Assembly (NCBI RefSeq): GCF_004342885.1
Contig: NZ_SMAB01000009.1
Span: forward strand, 22,711-86,710
Length of the DNA: 64,000 nucleotides
Direction: 5' to 3'
Source: Tepidibacillus fermentans
GTDB taxonomy: Bacteria; Bacillota; Bacilli; Tepidibacillales; Tepidibacillaceae
Under the pieces are notes generated by a model. That model was not told where the DNA came from and searched no databases. It was given only the letters and a program-made list of their open reading frames with translations. Positions within the stretch are counted from its first letter, which is position 1; each line of letters opens with the position of its first letter. Shown in pieces: positions 51,250 through 62,555 of this stretch. A program made the position numbers and the translations under genes.

Positions 51250-53535
51250 TTATTTTCGTTTTGATTTTCTTTTATCTTTTTTCATCTTTTTCTTTTCTTT
51301 TATGAGAAATACCTGATCTTTCATTTTCGGCCGTTTTTTCTTTTTGGCTTTCTTTCCTTTTTCAACCTCAATTACTTTTTGGTGTTTATTTTTAGACTCA
51401 GATTTCGGTTTCATATCTACCAATTCAAAATCAATGGTGTGGTCATTCATATTCACATTCACGACTCGCACTTTGACCATATCACCAATTCGGTAGATTT
51501 TCCCTGTTCGTTCACCAATCAGCGCGTACTGTTTTTCGTGATAATAGTAGTAATCATCGGTTAGGTAACTGACATGAATCATACCTTCCACCAAATTATC
51601 CAATTCAACAAACATACCAAACGAAGTAACTGAGCTAATAATCCCTTCAAACTCTTCACCAATTTTGTCTAACATAAACTCGGCCTTTTTCAATTGTTCT
51701 GTATCCCGCTCTGCATCGACTGCTGTTCTCTCTCGTTCTGAGGAATGTTCAGCAACAATTGGCATCAAGCCATGAAGATATGCATGCCTTTCTGGCGAAA
51801 GTGTTCCATTTTCTAAGACCTCGCGTATAATCCGATGAATCTGTAAGTCAGGATAACGTCGGATCGGTGAAGTAAAATGAGAATAATAATCCACAGATAA
51901 ACCAAAGTGACCTAAAGGCTCAGCATCATATCTAGCTTGCTTCATCGATCGCAACAAAACCGTACTAATGACCGTTTCCTCTGGTGTATCTTTAATCTCT
52001 TCTAATAAGCTTTGCAACACTCTAGGGTGAATTTGATTACCAACGCCTTTTACAACATAACCAAAATTGGTAATAAACTCTGTAAAAGCAAACAGTTTAT
52101 CAGGATCTGGATCTTCATGGACACGATACAAAAAAGGCACACGTAACCAATAAAAATGCTCAGCTACCGTTTCATTAGCAACAAGCATGAACTCTTCAAT
52201 GATTTGTTCTGCAATAGAGCGTTCTCGTTTTTTGATTTCGATCGGTTTCCCATTTTCATCGACATTAATTTTCGCTTCATCGAAATTAAAGTCGATAGCA
52301 CCTCTTGCCATTCGTTTCTTTCTTAAGATCATGGCTAGATCGCGCATCATCCGAAAATCTTCAATCAGCTCCTGATATCGTTCCATTAATTCTGGAGGTT
52401 CTTCTTCCAAAATGCGGTGAACATTGGTATATGTCATACGTTCATTCGTACGTATGACGCTTGGAAAGATATCGTGTTTAACAACCTGCCCTGATGGAGT
52501 AATCTCCATTTCGCAAGTCATCGCTAATCGATTCACTTTGGGGTTTAAAGAACAGATGCCGTTCGATAGACGATGAGGAAGCATAGGAATCACACGATCC
52601 ACTAAATAGACACTGGTTCCTCGATTATAGGCTTCTTTATCTAAATGTGATCCTTCTTTTACATAATAGGACACATCGGCAATATGTACGCCGAGTAAAT
52701 AGTTGCCGTTTTCTAAGCGTTCGACCGATACTGCATCATCTAAGTCTTTTGCATCTTCACCATCAATTGTTACCATTTTCTTGTCCCGCAAGTCACGGCG
52801 ATTTTTCATCTCTTCTTCTGTTGGCTCATCAGGAATTTGTTCCGCTTCTTTTAATACTTCTTCAGGAAAGGCTTCAGGTAATCCATATTTGCGAATAATT
52901 GAGAGGATATCGACACCAGGATCATTTTTATGTCCTAAGATTTCGATGACTTCCCCTTCTGGACTCATCCTTCCTTCAGGATATTTGGTAATTTTCACTA
53001 CTACCTTATGCCCTTCAACTGCTCCATTTATCTTTGACTTAGGGATAAAAATATCTTGAAAGATGCGTTTATCATCGGGGATGACAAAACCATAAAATTC
53101 CCCTTCGGTAAAAGTACCGACGATTTGATCATTCCCTCTTTTTAGAATGCGGACAATTTCCCCTTCCATCCGTGGTCCAGATGTTTTTTTACTTACCCGT
53201 GCTAATACAAGGTCGCCATTCATCGCACCATTCATATCGGTTGCATGAATATAGATATCCGGTTCTCCTTTTGCCTCTTGAATCACAAACCCATACCCTT
53301 TTGGATGAGCTTGAAGTTTTCCTTTAATCAAGTTCATTTTCTCTGGAAGGCCATAGCGATTTGCTCTTGTTCTGATGATATCCCCATTTTCCTCTAATTG
53401 ATTCATGAGTTTTACAAATTCTTTAAAACTAGCCGCATCAGAAACCTCAAAAACTTCCTCTAATTCTTTAATGGTCATTGGTTTATAAAGGGTTTCTCTC
53501 ATAAATTCCAGTATATTTTCTCTTTTTATTTCCAT
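51250..53535 (-). CDS. rnr: Ribonuclease R
   Basis: The 761 residues comprise an N-terminal winged helix, two cold-shock domains ([35 protein letters not shown]), the RNB catalytic domain with [13 protein letters not shown], and [15 protein letters not shown] SPIRRY ([16 protein letters not shown]). An S1 domain ([20 protein letters not shown]) and a Lys-rich tail follow. It is a 3'-5' exoribonuclease that degrades structured RNA and, with tmRNA, faulty mRNAs. The esterase gene ends 15 bases upstream, so both are likely co-transcribed. Confidence 0.97.
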   Translation of the reverse strand: MEIKRENILEFMRETLYKPMTIKELEEVFEVSDAASFKEFVKLMNQLEENGDIIRTRANRYGLPEKMNLIKGKLQAHPKGYGFVIQEAKGEPDIYIHATDMNGAMNGDLVLARVSKKTSGPRMEGEIVRILKRGNDQIVGTFTEGEFYGFVIPDDKRIFQDIFIPKSKINGAVEGHKVVVKITKYPEGRMSPEGEVIEILGHKNDPGVDILSIIRKYGLPEAFPEEVLKEAEQIPDEPTEEEMKNRRDLRDKKMVTIDGEDAKDLDDAVSVERLENGNYLLGVHIADVSYYVKEGSHLDKEAYNRGTSVYLVDRVIPMLPHRLSNGICSLNPKVNRLAMTCEMEITPSGQVVKHDIFPSVIRTNERMTYTNVHRILEEEPPELMERYQELIEDFRMMRDLAMILRKKRMARGAIDFNFDEAKINVDENGKPIEIKKRERSIAEQIIEEFMLVANETVAEHFYWLRVPFLYRVHEDPDPDKLFAFTEFITNFGYVVKGVGNQIHPRVLQSLLEEIKDTPEETVISTVLLRSMKQARYDAEPLGHFGLSVDYYSHFTSPIRRYPDLQIHRIIREVLENGTLSPERHAYLHGLMPIVAEHSSERERTAVDAERDTEQLKKAEFMLDKIGEEFEGIISSVTSFGMFVELDNLVEGMIHVSYLTDDYYYYHEKQYALIGERTGKIYRIGDMVKVRVVNVNMNDHTIDFELVDMKPKSESKNKHQKVIEVEKGKKAKKKKRPKMKDQVFLIKEKKKMKKDKRKSKRK

Positions 53536-53550
53536 CGTTCTTTCCTCATT

Positions 53551-54315
53551 TCATCCAAGAGAATTCTTATTCATTATCCTTTCCAAAAAATCGTAAATAT
53601 CTGCAAAAATTTGTTCCTTTTCGTGATCTAAAGTCATAATATGGGATGAATTTTCATACCAATTTAACTTTTTAAAATCGGAAGCAACATGATCAAAAAT
53701 GTATTGTGCACTTCTAGGTTCTACCGTTTCATCTCGTTTTCCTTGCATCACTTGAATAGGAATTCTCACTTGTTCTAATCGTTGCTTCACTTCCTGAATC
53801 AACTGGTGAAGACTTTCCACTGCAGCAATGGGTGTACGATCATAACTAGCTAAATGTTCTTCTATATGTGGAGGTTTTTCCCCTGACTTTGCTTTAAAAG
53901 CTTTGACATATTTTAGCCATCTGGCCCAAGCCATTCGTTTATCACGAACATAGATTGGTGCTGCAAGAGAAATGACTGCTGCAAGAGGTCTTTCCGCTGC
54001 TAATTTTAATGAAAGAATTCCACCCATGGAAAGTCCAATCGCAACAATATGCGGATACCCTTTTTCTTTTAAATCATCATATGCTTGTAATACACTTTTA
54101 AACCAATCTTCTTTATTCGTTTTTGCCATCTCTTCCGGTGTGGTTCCATGCCCAGCTAAAAGTGGTGCAGAAACGGTATATCCTTGTTGATATAAATACT
54201 CGCCTAATAATCTCATCTCAGCTGGAGAACCAGTAAAACCATGGATTAATAAAATACCGACTGAACGATACCCTTCATGGAAAAAAGGATTGGACTTTTT
54301 ATACGTGATTTTCAT
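53551..54315 (-). CDS. est: Carboxylesterase/monoglyceride lipase-like alpha/beta hydrolase
   Basis: The 254-residue hydrolase has oxyanion-loop LLIHGFTGSPAEM, nucleophile GLSMGG, Asp in QGKRDETVEPRSAQ and His in SSHIMTLDHEKEQIF. It matches the Geobacillus Est30/YvaK carboxylesterase family, which sits between secG and rnr in Bacilli. ATG at 54315 has eight bases to GGTGG; ATG at 54321 is too close. A truncated relative directly precedes it. Confidence 0.93.
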   Translation of the reverse strand: MKITYKKSNPFFHEGYRSVGILLIHGFTGSPAEMRLLGEYLYQQGYTVSAPLLAGHGTTPEEMAKTNKEDWFKSVLQAYDDLKEKGYPHIVAIGLSMGGILSLKLAAERPLAAVISLAAPIYVRDKRMAWARWLKYVKAFKAKSGEKPPHIEEHLASYDRTPIAAVESLHQLIQEVKQRLEQVRIPIQVMQGKRDETVEPRSAQYIFDHVASDFKKLNWYENSSHIMTLDHEKEQIFADIYDFLERIMNKNSLG

Positions 54316-54326
54316 TTTCATTCCAC

Positions 54327-54492
54327 CTATCTCTCAGGAAAGAAAAATTCATCAACAAGCTGAACCACTTTTTCTTTTCCTACATCTAAGCAAATTAGAT
54401 GTTTGGAATCAGATAAAAAGGAAGGTATTTTTCCTTTGATTGAATGGACTTTCTGTAAATTCATGGATCAATACACAACCTCTTTTTCTCAT
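54327..54492 (-). pseudogene. Internally deleted second alpha/beta-hydrolase gene
   Basis: After GGTGAGGAC the frame MRKRGCVLIHEFTESPF is an esterase N-terminus (compare IHGFTGSP), but it breaks off. A second frame contains the C-terminal SFLSDSKHLICLDVGKEKVVQLVDEFFF and a stop at 54327. About 190 central residues, including the nucleophile, are missing. Confidence 0.75.
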
Positions 54493-54709
54493 GAATGTCC
54501 TCACCAAACTATTCGCATGGATAAATTACCGCTTTATTGTAAAATAGGTTTGTATGTTCTATAAGCTGATTCTTTAGAGTGAGCTTTCCTACCGACCATA
54601 TTTACGGAAAGCCGTAAGGTTAGGAGCAGCGTTAAAAACATACAAGCCATTTAAAGAAAAAACAGCAAGTGGTTGCTTGCTGTTACCTTGTTATTATGTC
54701 CAAATTTTC
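54493..54709. other. Spacer between secG and the esterase remnant
   Basis: No gene. It contains the terminator at 54661-54684 and an unexplained tight hairpin TTACGG-AAAG-CCGTAA (about 54602-54617). Confidence 0.4.
54661..54684 (-). terminator. Terminator of secG
   Basis: Stem AACAGCAAG/CTTGCTGTT then TTTTCTTT on the minus strand. Confidence 0.9.
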
Positions 54710-54955
54710 TTATCCCTTAACAATATAAGCAACGATTAATGATAAGAGAATAAACCCTACAGCTAAAACAATCGTAGCTTTTTCCAAGATGGCATCCATT
54801 CCCCGAGCTTTTTGTTTTCCAAACAAGTGTTCTGCTCCACCTGTAATGGCCCCAGATAAACCTGCATTTTTACCTGATTGCAATAAGACAGCGATAATAA
54901 GACCTAATGAAAAGATCACTAAAAGGATTTTAAAAAATAGGACCACCCCTTGCAC
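54710..54955 (-). CDS. secG: Preprotein translocase subunit SecG
   Basis: The 81 residues have two membrane helices flanking the Gly-rich cytoplasmic loop (LLQSGKNAGLSGAITGGAEHLFGKQKARGMDAIL), the SecG signature. It is part of the SecYEG channel. Unusually short spacing is absent; it has an AAGGAGG site and its own terminator. Confidence 0.95.
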   Translation of the reverse strand: MQGVVLFFKILLVIFSLGLIIAVLLQSGKNAGLSGAITGGAEHLFGKQKARGMDAILEKATIVLAVGFILLSLIVAYIVKG

Positions 54956-54998
54956 CTCCTTTAGGTGTTTAACAAAATTAAAAATATCATATCATCAC

Positions 54999-56090
54999 CT
55001 AATATTCAAGTTTTTCGTTAGAAAAAGAGGTTAATCTCGATTTTTTCCTTAACCATGCAAATATGGTAGCTCCCATCAAAAGAAAACCTAAATACCCCAT
55101 AATTGGATAAACTGTACCAACCAATTTGGAAAAGCCAAATAAACTTGATACATAAGCTAATATTCCTGATGCAATCAAAGCATACTTAAATTTTGGGCTT
55201 TCGGATGAAACCATTCGAGAAGTAAACGTATAAAGCATCCCAACAGCAGTATTAAAAATCATTCCTAAAATGATGATAGAAAGAATTGGCGCTAACCAAG
55301 GAAATTGTTGATTGGCCAAATATAAAGTAGGTAAATCAATTCCAGTCAATTGATCAAGATGGGATAACATTCCTAAATGAATGATGAGAACAAGGAGACC
55401 TAGGGTTAATCCTCCCATCATTCCTCCCATTCCTAAGGTTCTCTTATCGTAAGAAATTTTTCCACCCATTGTAATCAAAATTGGGGCTGTAGCCGCTAGA
55501 TTATATGAAACATACAAAAAAGCACCAAAAATCCAACTACTTGTTGCAGCCTTATCAGGTTTGGCAAACGAAGCTAAAGTTGCAAAATCCTTATCCATCG
55601 TAAAATATGCACCAATTGTAATGATTAAAACGGCGATTAATAAAAAAGGTGTAAAAATACTAATCACCGATACCATTTTCTCCATGTTTAAGAGAAGAGT
55701 AAGAATTGTTAGAACTAAGATAATAATACTACCGATGGTAACAGGTACTCCAAATTGTTGATTTAAGACTGCTCCACCACCAGCTAACATAATTCCTGCA
55801 ACACCAAACAAAAAGAAAGTAATAATGATATCCAATAACCAACCTAGATATTTACCGCTTATCAGATGAATGGCTTGTTTATGTGAGCTAGCATTCATTC
55901 CTGAACCAAGTTGGAGTAATTGATAACCAAACCAAGCAAATAAAAGCCCAGCAACGATTCCACCTAAGGTTCCCCACCAACCAAAATATGTAAAAAATTG
56001 TAAAATTTCTTGCCCCGACGCAAAACCAGCACCTACCACTACTCCAACATATGCTCCTGCAATATTAAACATTTGCTTAACGTTCATCAA
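54999..56090 (-). CDS. YkvI-family membrane transporter
   Basis: The 363-residue protein has ten to eleven helices beginning AGAYVGVVVGAGFASGQEILQFF, a LeuT-superfamily-like first helix with the GFASGQE signature of YkvI. Also visible are LTIFTPFLL-type central helices and GMLYTFTSRM. Substrate unknown, probably an amino acid or amine. It lies downstream of the D-amino-acid conversion operon but behind a terminator, so it may be functionally linked as an amino acid importer. Confidence 0.85.
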   Translation of the reverse strand: MMNVKQMFNIAGAYVGVVVGAGFASGQEILQFFTYFGWWGTLGGIVAGLLFAWFGYQLLQLGSGMNASSHKQAIHLISGKYLGWLLDIIITFFLFGVAGIMLAGGGAVLNQQFGVPVTIGSIIILVLTILTLLLNMEKMVSVISIFTPFLLIAVLIITIGAYFTMDKDFATLASFAKPDKAATSSWIFGAFLYVSYNLAATAPILITMGGKISYDKRTLGMGGMMGGLTLGLLVLIIHLGMLSHLDQLTGIDLPTLYLANQQFPWLAPILSIIILGMIFNTAVGMLYTFTSRMVSSESPKFKYALIASGILAYVSSLFGFSKLVGTVYPIMGYLGFLLMGATIFAWLRKKSRLTSFSNEKLEY

Positions 56091-56141
56091 GTATCCCTCT
56101 CTTCGTTATTTTTATAATTTTCTGATAATTTACGGAAAATT

Positions 56142-56161
56142 GAATGGCTTTATGGCCATTC
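56142..56161 (-). terminator. Terminator of the N-succinylamino acid operon
   Basis: Stem GAATGGC/GCCATTC with a CATAAA loop; on the minus strand AATTTT follows. Confidence 0.7.
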
Positions 56162-56172
56162 TTTTTTAGTCT

Positions 56173-57282
56173 TTAAGGGCGAAAAATTTTACTGTATAAA
56201 GTGTATTCTTCAATTTGTTCGAGATTCGGCTCAAAGCCAATTCCCGGACCATCGGGAACGAGAATTTCCCCGTTATTCACTTCAACCTCAGGATGAATGA
56301 TATCTTGCTCCCAATAGCGAGATGAAGCAGCTGTATCCCCTGGAAGAATAAAATTAGGTAAGGTTGTTAAAGCAATGTTATGGGCTCTTCCAATTCCCGA
56401 TTCGAGCATTCCTCCACACCATAGAGGTATGCCTTTTTCTTTACAAAGATCATGAATTTTCTTCGCTTCTGTCAAACCGCCTACTCGGCCAATTTTAATA
56501 TTGATAATTTTGCAACTGCCTAATTGAATCGCCTTTCTTGCATCTTCAACCGAATGAATGCTTTCATCTAAGCATATGGGAGTTTTTAATCTTGCTTGCA
56601 AAGCCGCATGATCAATGATATCATCATGGGCCAAAGGCTGTTCGATCATCATAAGATTAAAATCATCTAGTTTTGCTAAATGGTCCATATCATCTAAGGT
56701 ATAAGCAGAATTGGCATCAGCCATCAACTGAATAGAAGGGAATTTTTCCCGGATTTGTTGAATGACCTGAACATCCCATCCTGGCTTGATTTTCACTTTA
56801 ATCCGTTTATAACCTTCAGTTACATATTGATCTATGATCTTCAATAGATCATCTATTGATTTTTGAATACCTATGCTAATACCAACTTCAATTTTCTCTT
56901 TTTCACCTCCTAAAGCTTTTGCTAATGAGATGCCCTGTTCCTTGGCATAAAGATCCCAAACGGCACCTTCTAATGCCGATTTCGCCATGTAATTTCCTTT
57001 AATATGAGCAAAACGTTGGGAAACTTCATCAGGATGGTTAATGGGTTCTTTAAAAAGTAAAGGAATTAAAAAGTCCTCCATGATATGCCAATTGGTTTTT
57101 ACCGTTTCCTCTTTATACAAGGGTTCAGTAAAAGCTACAGACTCACCCCACCCAGAAATTCCATCCTTATTCTTAATTTCTACAAGAATAAACTCTTTAT
57201 CTTGTTGAGTCCCAAAACTCGTTGTAAACGGATGCTTTAGTCGCATTTTTAAATGTCGTAAAGTAATGTGTTTAAATTCCAC
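56173..57282 (-). CDS. N-succinylamino acid racemase/o-succinylbenzoate synthase family (enolase superfamily)
   Basis: The 369-residue enzyme has the capping domain with [12 protein letters not shown] (20s loop) and [14 protein letters not shown] (50s loop). In the barrel are the catalytic KVKIKPG (KxK), metal ligands in ADANSAY, IEQPL and CLDES, and the second Lys in IKIGRVGG. These are shared by MenC and NSAR. Because the two neighbours are a GNAT and an M20 deacylase and no other men gene is near, the racemase role is favoured. The ATG overlaps the preceding stop by 11 bases. Confidence 0.88.
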   Translation of the reverse strand: MEFKHITLRHLKMRLKHPFTTSFGTQQDKEFILVEIKNKDGISGWGESVAFTEPLYKEETVKTNWHIMEDFLIPLLFKEPINHPDEVSQRFAHIKGNYMAKSALEGAVWDLYAKEQGISLAKALGGEKEKIEVGISIGIQKSIDDLLKIIDQYVTEGYKRIKVKIKPGWDVQVIQQIREKFPSIQLMADANSAYTLDDMDHLAKLDDFNLMMIEQPLAHDDIIDHAALQARLKTPICLDESIHSVEDARKAIQLGSCKIINIKIGRVGGLTEAKKIHDLCKEKGIPLWCGGMLESGIGRAHNIALTTLPNFILPGDTAASSRYWEQDIIHPEVEVNNGEILVPDGPGIGFEPNLEQIEEYTLYSKIFRP

Positions 57283-58141
57283 GATTTTCCCCTCTTTTCG
57301 TTAGAACATAAAAATTAACCCCTTTTTGATCGTCACTTGATAGCTTAAAGAAATCTGTAACTGCCCAACCTTTTTCAAAATAATAGGTAAATACTTCTCT
57401 CGTTTTCATTCGCCAATCTGTTGCCAATTGAAGATCTAAGTGTTTTAATTGTTGAAATTTGCTAGGGATTGGTACAAAAAGATAACCATGATGTTGGTCC
57501 AAGGATAAATGAATTGACGTGGCAATAGGTAACCCAATATCATTCACTTTCCATTCAATCAAAACATACTTAGAATTAAAATTCCGCTCATCAAACCTTA
57601 TACCCTTACTTTTTTGTGAAACATGGATATCGTTTAACCACCATTCTACAAAAAAACGATCAGAAGGAAGGCCTTGATTCAATGAATCATTCATTTCCCC
57701 ATAAGCATTAAGAATATAAGTAGAAGTGATTGCCCCTAGTTTCCCAATATTTAAATAAGCGTTTACACTCTCTAAAGGATCATATGTCCATGTGATCAGT
57801 TGATAACCTAACTTTAATGCTTCTTCTCTTTGGGCTCGTTTTAATTTTTCTCCTATTCCTAAATGGCGAAATTCAGGATGAATGGCCAACATATGGGAAC
57901 AAAGATAAACTTCTTTGCCATTAAAGCCAGCAAAACTATATTGAAAACCCACTAACTTTTCATCATAATAGGCCCCTAATACTAATCCTCCATTTTTAAC
58001 TGCCGTTAATGTCTGATGGGTTGGTACGACTTCAGACATTCCCCATACGATTTTTTCAAGCTCTTGTATTTTTTCTAATTCATCAATTTGCTTTAAAGTG
58101 CGTATTTCTAAAGATGTCTCTACTAAATGTTCAGTCACCAT
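57272..58141 (-). CDS. GNAT-family N-succinyltransferase (D-amino acid specific, predicted)
   Basis: The 289-residue protein has a GNAT acyl-CoA motif ([30 protein letters not shown]) and characteristic [23 protein letters not shown] and [23 protein letters not shown]. This family sits next to NSAR in Geobacillus and Bacillus, where it succinylates D-amino acids. It overlaps both neighbours by 11 bases, indicating coupled translation. Confidence 0.85.
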   Translation of the reverse strand: MVTEHLVETSLEIRTLKQIDELEKIQELEKIVWGMSEVVPTHQTLTAVKNGGLVLGAYYDEKLVGFQYSFAGFNGKEVYLCSHMLAIHPEFRHLGIGEKLKRAQREEALKLGYQLITWTYDPLESVNAYLNIGKLGAITSTYILNAYGEMNDSLNQGLPSDRFFVEWWLNDIHVSQKSKGIRFDERNFNSKYVLIEWKVNDIGLPIATSIHLSLDQHHGYLFVPIPSKFQQLKHLDLQLATDWRMKTREVFTYYFEKGWAVTDFFKLSSDDQKGVNFYVLTKRGENRGI

Positions 58142-59288
58142 TTTTCCCCCTTTTAAAGGTATGAATAATTGCCCTAGCTAGAATTTCCGCGCCTGAAACT
58201 AATGCCGTATGATTAAAGCTCATCTTAGGATGATGCAAACCAGGTTGAAGATCACTGCCAAGCCCCAGCATCGTCGCTTTAATTGACGGTCTTTGTAATG
58301 TATAAAAGTGAAAATCTTCTCCACCTGGAGTAACAATGCCCGGCACCAAATTTTCTTCGTTTAACGTTTCTTTTATTGCTTTTTCCATGATCTGTTTCGC
58401 TTCTTGATTCACCTCTGCAGCAGGAATCTTATTTGAAGGAACGATTTCAATTCTTGCCCCATATAAGTCCCCAATCCCTTTTAATCGGAATTTGACTTTT
58501 TCGTAAAGTTCATCTAATAGTTGATTGGTTTGGGCCCTTATATCTAAAGAAAATTCCGCAAAATCGGGAATAATATTTGCATTTTCTCCTCCAGCTTTTA
58601 ACTGAGTCATTTTAACTGAAGCAGGAATCATTGGATCAGTATAAATGGAGTGGAGAGCTTGAATTAAATGAGCAGCAACGTCAATAACATTAACTCCTAA
58701 ATGAGGTCTTGCTCCATGTGCTGCTGTTCCGTAAATTTTGCCTTTAATCAAAAGTGCTGCCCCATTAAAAATAGCTGAACTTGCTTTTCCGAAAGGTAAT
58801 TCCTGAATAGGGCGCAGATGGACACCATATAGATAGTCAATGTCATCGACCATTCCCTTTTCAACCATTTTTAAAGCTCCGGTTCCATTTTCTTCTGCAG
58901 GTTGAAAAATAATTTTTAATGTACCATTCGGTTCAAATCCAATTACTTTTAATAATTCTACAGTTCCTAACACGATCGCCATATGTCCGTCATGTCCACA
59001 AGAATGATTAGCTTGCCACTTACCATCTAGTTCTTGCCACAATGCATCAATATCTGAACGTAAAGCGACTGTTAAGCCTTTTTTATGTTGTTTTTGCTGA
59101 TCCCAAATACCTACAACTCCTGTCATATCATTAAAAGTCATCGTTTTCAAACCTAATGACTCTAGGCGTTCTTTTAAATACATGGTTGTTTTAAACTCTT
59201 GCCAGCTGATTTCTGGATTCTGATGAAGGTAGTAAAAATCGTTCATGATTTTAGGCTTAATCATTTCAATACCACTTTTAATTTCCAT
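58131..59288 (-). CDS. M20-family amidohydrolase, predicted N-succinyl-L-amino acid desuccinylase
   Basis: The 385-residue enzyme has HQNPEISWQEFKT, metal ligands HSCGHDGHMAIVLG (Cys/His), IIFQPAEENGTGAL (Glu pair), YGVHL and a C-terminal GGEDFHFY. It belongs to the amidohydrolase/IAA-amino acid hydrolase branch. As the first gene of the operon with the GNAT and racemase it would complete D-amino acid to L-amino acid conversion: succinylate, racemise, desuccinylate. Acyl specificity is inferred from the neighbours. Confidence 0.85.
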   Translation of the reverse strand: MEIKSGIEMIKPKIMNDFYYLHQNPEISWQEFKTTMYLKERLESLGLKTMTFNDMTGVVGIWDQQKQHKKGLTVALRSDIDALWQELDGKWQANHSCGHDGHMAIVLGTVELLKVIGFEPNGTLKIIFQPAEENGTGALKMVEKGMVDDIDYLYGVHLRPIQELPFGKASSAIFNGAALLIKGKIYGTAAHGARPHLGVNVIDVAAHLIQALHSIYTDPMIPASVKMTQLKAGGENANIIPDFAEFSLDIRAQTNQLLDELYEKVKFRLKGIGDLYGARIEIVPSNKIPAAEVNQEAKQIMEKAIKETLNEENLVPGIVTPGGEDFHFYTLQRPSIKATMLGLGSDLQPGLHHPKMSFNHTALVSGAEILARAIIHTFKRGKNGD

Positions 59289-59441
59289 AATTTTCTTCCT
59301 TGCTATCTAGAATTCGACTGAATTTCTAAAAATTTTTATTAGATTAAATTGATAAAATTTAAAGTTATCTTATTTATGAAAACGCTAACAAGTCAATGTA
59401 TTTGTAAAACTTTTTTTCGACTTTTTTTACAATAGAATCAA

Positions 59442-59458
59442 TTTTATGAATCATAAAA
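59442..59458. promoter_or_regulatory. Perfect 8-1-8 palindrome, operator candidate
   Basis: TTTTATGA-A-TCATAAAA. It lies 154 bases upstream of the desuccinylase start. It could bind a regulator of the operon, for example the IclR-type protein encoded at 62556, but no binding data exist. Confidence 0.45.
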
Positions 59459-59493
59459 TAAACGTGTGAGATAAGCCCCTCATTTACATCATA

Positions 59494-59528
59494 AAGCCCT
59501 TGGAATTGCCTAGTGATTCCAAGGGCTT
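59494..59528 (-). terminator. Terminator of acnA
   Basis: 13-bp stem AAGCCCTTGGAAT/ATTCCAAGGGCTT then TATGATG on the minus strand; strong stem, weak T-run. Confidence 0.75.
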
Positions 59529-59627
59529 AAAAGTCTTATAAAAGATTTTTTGAAACTCATAAACTTCCTATACGAGCCGGTACATGTGATGGTGTGAGGA
59601 AACCCCTTCTATTTTTCATATGGAATG

Positions 59628-62333
59628 TTACTGCATTTGACGCAATACCGTCTGTAAGATACCACCGTTACGATAGTATTCAATATCGACTACACTATCA
59701 AGACGGCATATGACATCAAATTCAAACTGTGAACCATCTTGACGGGTAGCAACGACTTTTAATCTTTGACCTGGTTTCACATCATTATCTAGACCAAGAA
59801 TATCAAATGTCTCAGTACCATCAATATTGAGAGACTTCCAGCTTACTCCTTCTGCAAATTGTAATGGAAGTACGCCCATTCCAACTAAGTTACTACGGTG
59901 AATTCGTTCAAAGCTTTCCGCAATAACGGCTTTTACTCCAAGTAGGAATGTACCTTTGGCTGCCCAGTCACGGGAACTACCCGTACCATACTCCTTACCA
60001 GCAATGACAACAAGTGGAGTACCATCTGCTTGATACTTCATTGCTGCATCATATATTGGCATGACTTCACCTGTAGGAATATATTTGGTTACGCCACCTT
60101 CTGTGCCAGGAGCCACTTGGTTACGGATGCGGATATTCGCAAATGTACCTCTCATCATCACTTCATGGTTACCGCGACGTGAACCATAAGAGTTGAAGTC
60201 TTTACGTTCTACTCCATGATTAATGAGGTATTTACCAGCAGGGCTATCCACTTTGATATTTCCTGCAGGGGAAATATGGTCAGTCGTTACAGAGTCACCA
60301 AGCAATGCAAGAACTCTAGCACCTTTTATTTCTTGTATATCATCTACTTCAGGCGTTAAACCTTGGAAGAATGGTGGGTTTTGAATATAGGTTGAACTCT
60401 CATCCCACTCATATAATTTTCCTTTTGGCACATCAATTTGATTCCATTTTTCATTAGCAGTAAATACAGAACTATACTGTTTGCGGAATGCTTCAGCATT
60501 GATCGATGAGTTGATTGCATCTTGAATCTCTTGATTTGTTGGCCAAATATCTTTTAAGTAAACGGGTTGGTTATTTTGATCATAGCCGATTGGATCTTTC
60601 GCTAGATCAATATCCACGGTACCAGCTAAGGCATATACCACAACTAATGGTGGTGATGCAAGATAATTGGCTTTGACTTGTGCATGTACACGACCTTCAA
60701 AGTTACGGTTACCAGAAAGTACAGATGTCACAGTAAGATCATTGTCTTCGATTGCCTTACTTACTTCATCTGGTAATGGACCGCTGTTTCCAATACATGT
60801 TGTACATCCATAACCAACAACGTTAAATCCTAATTTTTCAAGCGGCTCTAATAAACCAGCATTGACTAAGTAATCCGTAACCACTCTTGAGCCTGGAGCT
60901 AATGAACTTTTTACATAAGCAGGTTTCTTTAATCCACGTTCTACAGCTTTCTTTGCCACTAGTCCGGCACCAAGCATTACACTTGGGTTGGAAGTATTGG
61001 TACAGCTTGTAATTGCAGCGATCACAACAGAACCTGTTTTTAGAGTTGTTTTTTCTCCATTTGGGTGTTCTACCTCTACACGTTTCTCAATTTCTTCTTC
61101 AGATAATCCAAGTCCACCTTTATCGATTGGTTTACGAATAACCTCATTCCAAGCATCTTTCATTTCCGTTAAAAGTACACGGTCTTGAGGACGCTTTGGA
61201 CCAGCAAGACTTGGAACAACTGTAGAAAGATCTAATTCAATGGTATCTGTAAATACTGGTGGTTCCATTCCATCTTCGCGGAATAAACCTTGTGCTTTAT
61301 AATAAGCCTCTACAAGCTGAATTAAATGTTCATCACGGCCAGTGAGTCTTAGATAATTTAATGTTTCTTGGTCAACTGGGAAGTAACCCATTGTTGCACC
61401 ATATTCAGGAGCCATATTTGCTACAGTCGCACGGTCGGCAAGACTAATATTGCTTAAACCATCACCGTAGAATTCAACGAACTTACCAACTACACCTTTC
61501 TTACGTAACATCTCAACAACGGTTAATGCCAAATCTGTTGCAGTTGCACCCTCAGATAATTGTCCTGTTAGTTTAAAACCAATAACGTCTGGGGTTACAA
61601 AGTAAAGAGGCTGTCCTAACATTCCTGCTTCTGCTTCAATACCACCTACACCCCAACCTACAACACCAAGACCATCAATCATGGTTGTATGGGAATCAGT
61701 ACCGACTAAGCTATCTGGAAATACTTCAACTTCACCATCTACTTCTTTTGTCCATGCAACTTTTGCTAAGTATTCTAAGTTAACTTGATGAATAATTCCT
61801 GTTGCTGGTGGCACAGCACGGAAATTATCAAATGCATCTTGTGCCCAACGAAGCAATTTATAACGTTCCATGTTACGTTCAAATTCAACAGTCATATTAT
61901 AATCTAATGCATCATCTGTACCGAACTTATCAACCATTACGGAGTGGTCGATTACGAGGTCTACCGGTACTAATGGATTGATTTTTTCAGGGTCTCCACC
62001 TGCTTCTGCCACTGCGCTACGCATTGATGCTAAATCAACAACTGCTGGTACCCCAGTGAAGTCTTGAAGGACAATACGAGCTGGTTTGAAAGGCACTTCT
62101 TTATCTTTCCCTGCACCTTCAACCCAATTTGCTAATTGCTTTACGTGTTCTTCTGTAATCGCTTTACCATCCAGTTGACGTACAGCTGCCTCAAGTAATA
62201 CCTTGATAGAAAATGGAAGTTTTGAAATATTTCCAATTCCCTTTTCTTCTAAGGCTTTGAGAGAGTAATACTTATACGTTTTATCTCCTACTTGAAGGCT
62301 GGAGCGAACAGAAAATACGTCATTGTTTGCCAT
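59628..62333 (-). CDS. acnA: Aconitate hydratase A
   Basis: The protein has 901 residues starting [16 protein letters not shown]; an upstream in-frame ATG at 62372 is rejected because GGGAGGGG sits before 62333. The 4Fe-4S ligands are in [13 protein letters not shown] and [12 protein letters not shown]. Also clear are [22 protein letters not shown] and the swivel domain [16 protein letters not shown] and [19 protein letters not shown]. It isomerises citrate and isocitrate and, in Bacillus, also binds RNA. Confidence 0.97.
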   Translation of the reverse strand: MANNDVFSVRSSLQVGDKTYKYYSLKALEEKGIGNISKLPFSIKVLLEAAVRQLDGKAITEEHVKQLANWVEGAGKDKEVPFKPARIVLQDFTGVPAVVDLASMRSAVAEAGGDPEKINPLVPVDLVIDHSVMVDKFGTDDALDYNMTVEFERNMERYKLLRWAQDAFDNFRAVPPATGIIHQVNLEYLAKVAWTKEVDGEVEVFPDSLVGTDSHTTMIDGLGVVGWGVGGIEAEAGMLGQPLYFVTPDVIGFKLTGQLSEGATATDLALTVVEMLRKKGVVGKFVEFYGDGLSNISLADRATVANMAPEYGATMGYFPVDQETLNYLRLTGRDEHLIQLVEAYYKAQGLFREDGMEPPVFTDTIELDLSTVVPSLAGPKRPQDRVLLTEMKDAWNEVIRKPIDKGGLGLSEEEIEKRVEVEHPNGEKTTLKTGSVVIAAITSCTNTSNPSVMLGAGLVAKKAVERGLKKPAYVKSSLAPGSRVVTDYLVNAGLLEPLEKLGFNVVGYGCTTCIGNSGPLPDEVSKAIEDNDLTVTSVLSGNRNFEGRVHAQVKANYLASPPLVVVYALAGTVDIDLAKDPIGYDQNNQPVYLKDIWPTNQEIQDAINSSINAEAFRKQYSSVFTANEKWNQIDVPKGKLYEWDESSTYIQNPPFFQGLTPEVDDIQEIKGARVLALLGDSVTTDHISPAGNIKVDSPAGKYLINHGVERKDFNSYGSRRGNHEVMMRGTFANIRIRNQVAPGTEGGVTKYIPTGEVMPIYDAAMKYQADGTPLVVIAGKEYGTGSSRDWAAKGTFLLGVKAVIAESFERIHRSNLVGMGVLPLQFAEGVSWKSLNIDGTETFDILGLDNDVKPGQRLKVVATRQDGSQFEFDVICRLDSVVDIEYYRNGGILQTVLRQMQ

Positions 62334-62555
62334 ACTTTCCCCTCCCTTAAATATTGAAAAGAACCGTTTCATCTAGTGAAACAGAGTTCCTTTCTTTCTC
62401 TCATCGTTTTTATTATACATGTTTTTTCTTAATTCGGATATATCTTTTTTTTCTTATTTTTTTAACTTTTCTATCTTTACGATCTTTATTTCATTCAATA
62501 TAATTTATTAGATAAAATGATGTTTTATTTTACGAAACGGAATGGAGTCGTTATC

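Larger units (their letters stand above)
59289..59627. other. Spacer upstream of the D-amino-acid operon and downstream of acnA
   Basis: No gene. It holds the 17-bp palindrome at 59442-59458, A/T-rich promoter sequence for the operon and the terminator at 59494-59528. Confidence 0.6.

Noticed and set aside
52647..53059. Overlapping plus-strand ORFs inside rnr
   Set aside because: Antisense shadows of the RNase R gene, with low-complexity Ser/Leu-rich translations.
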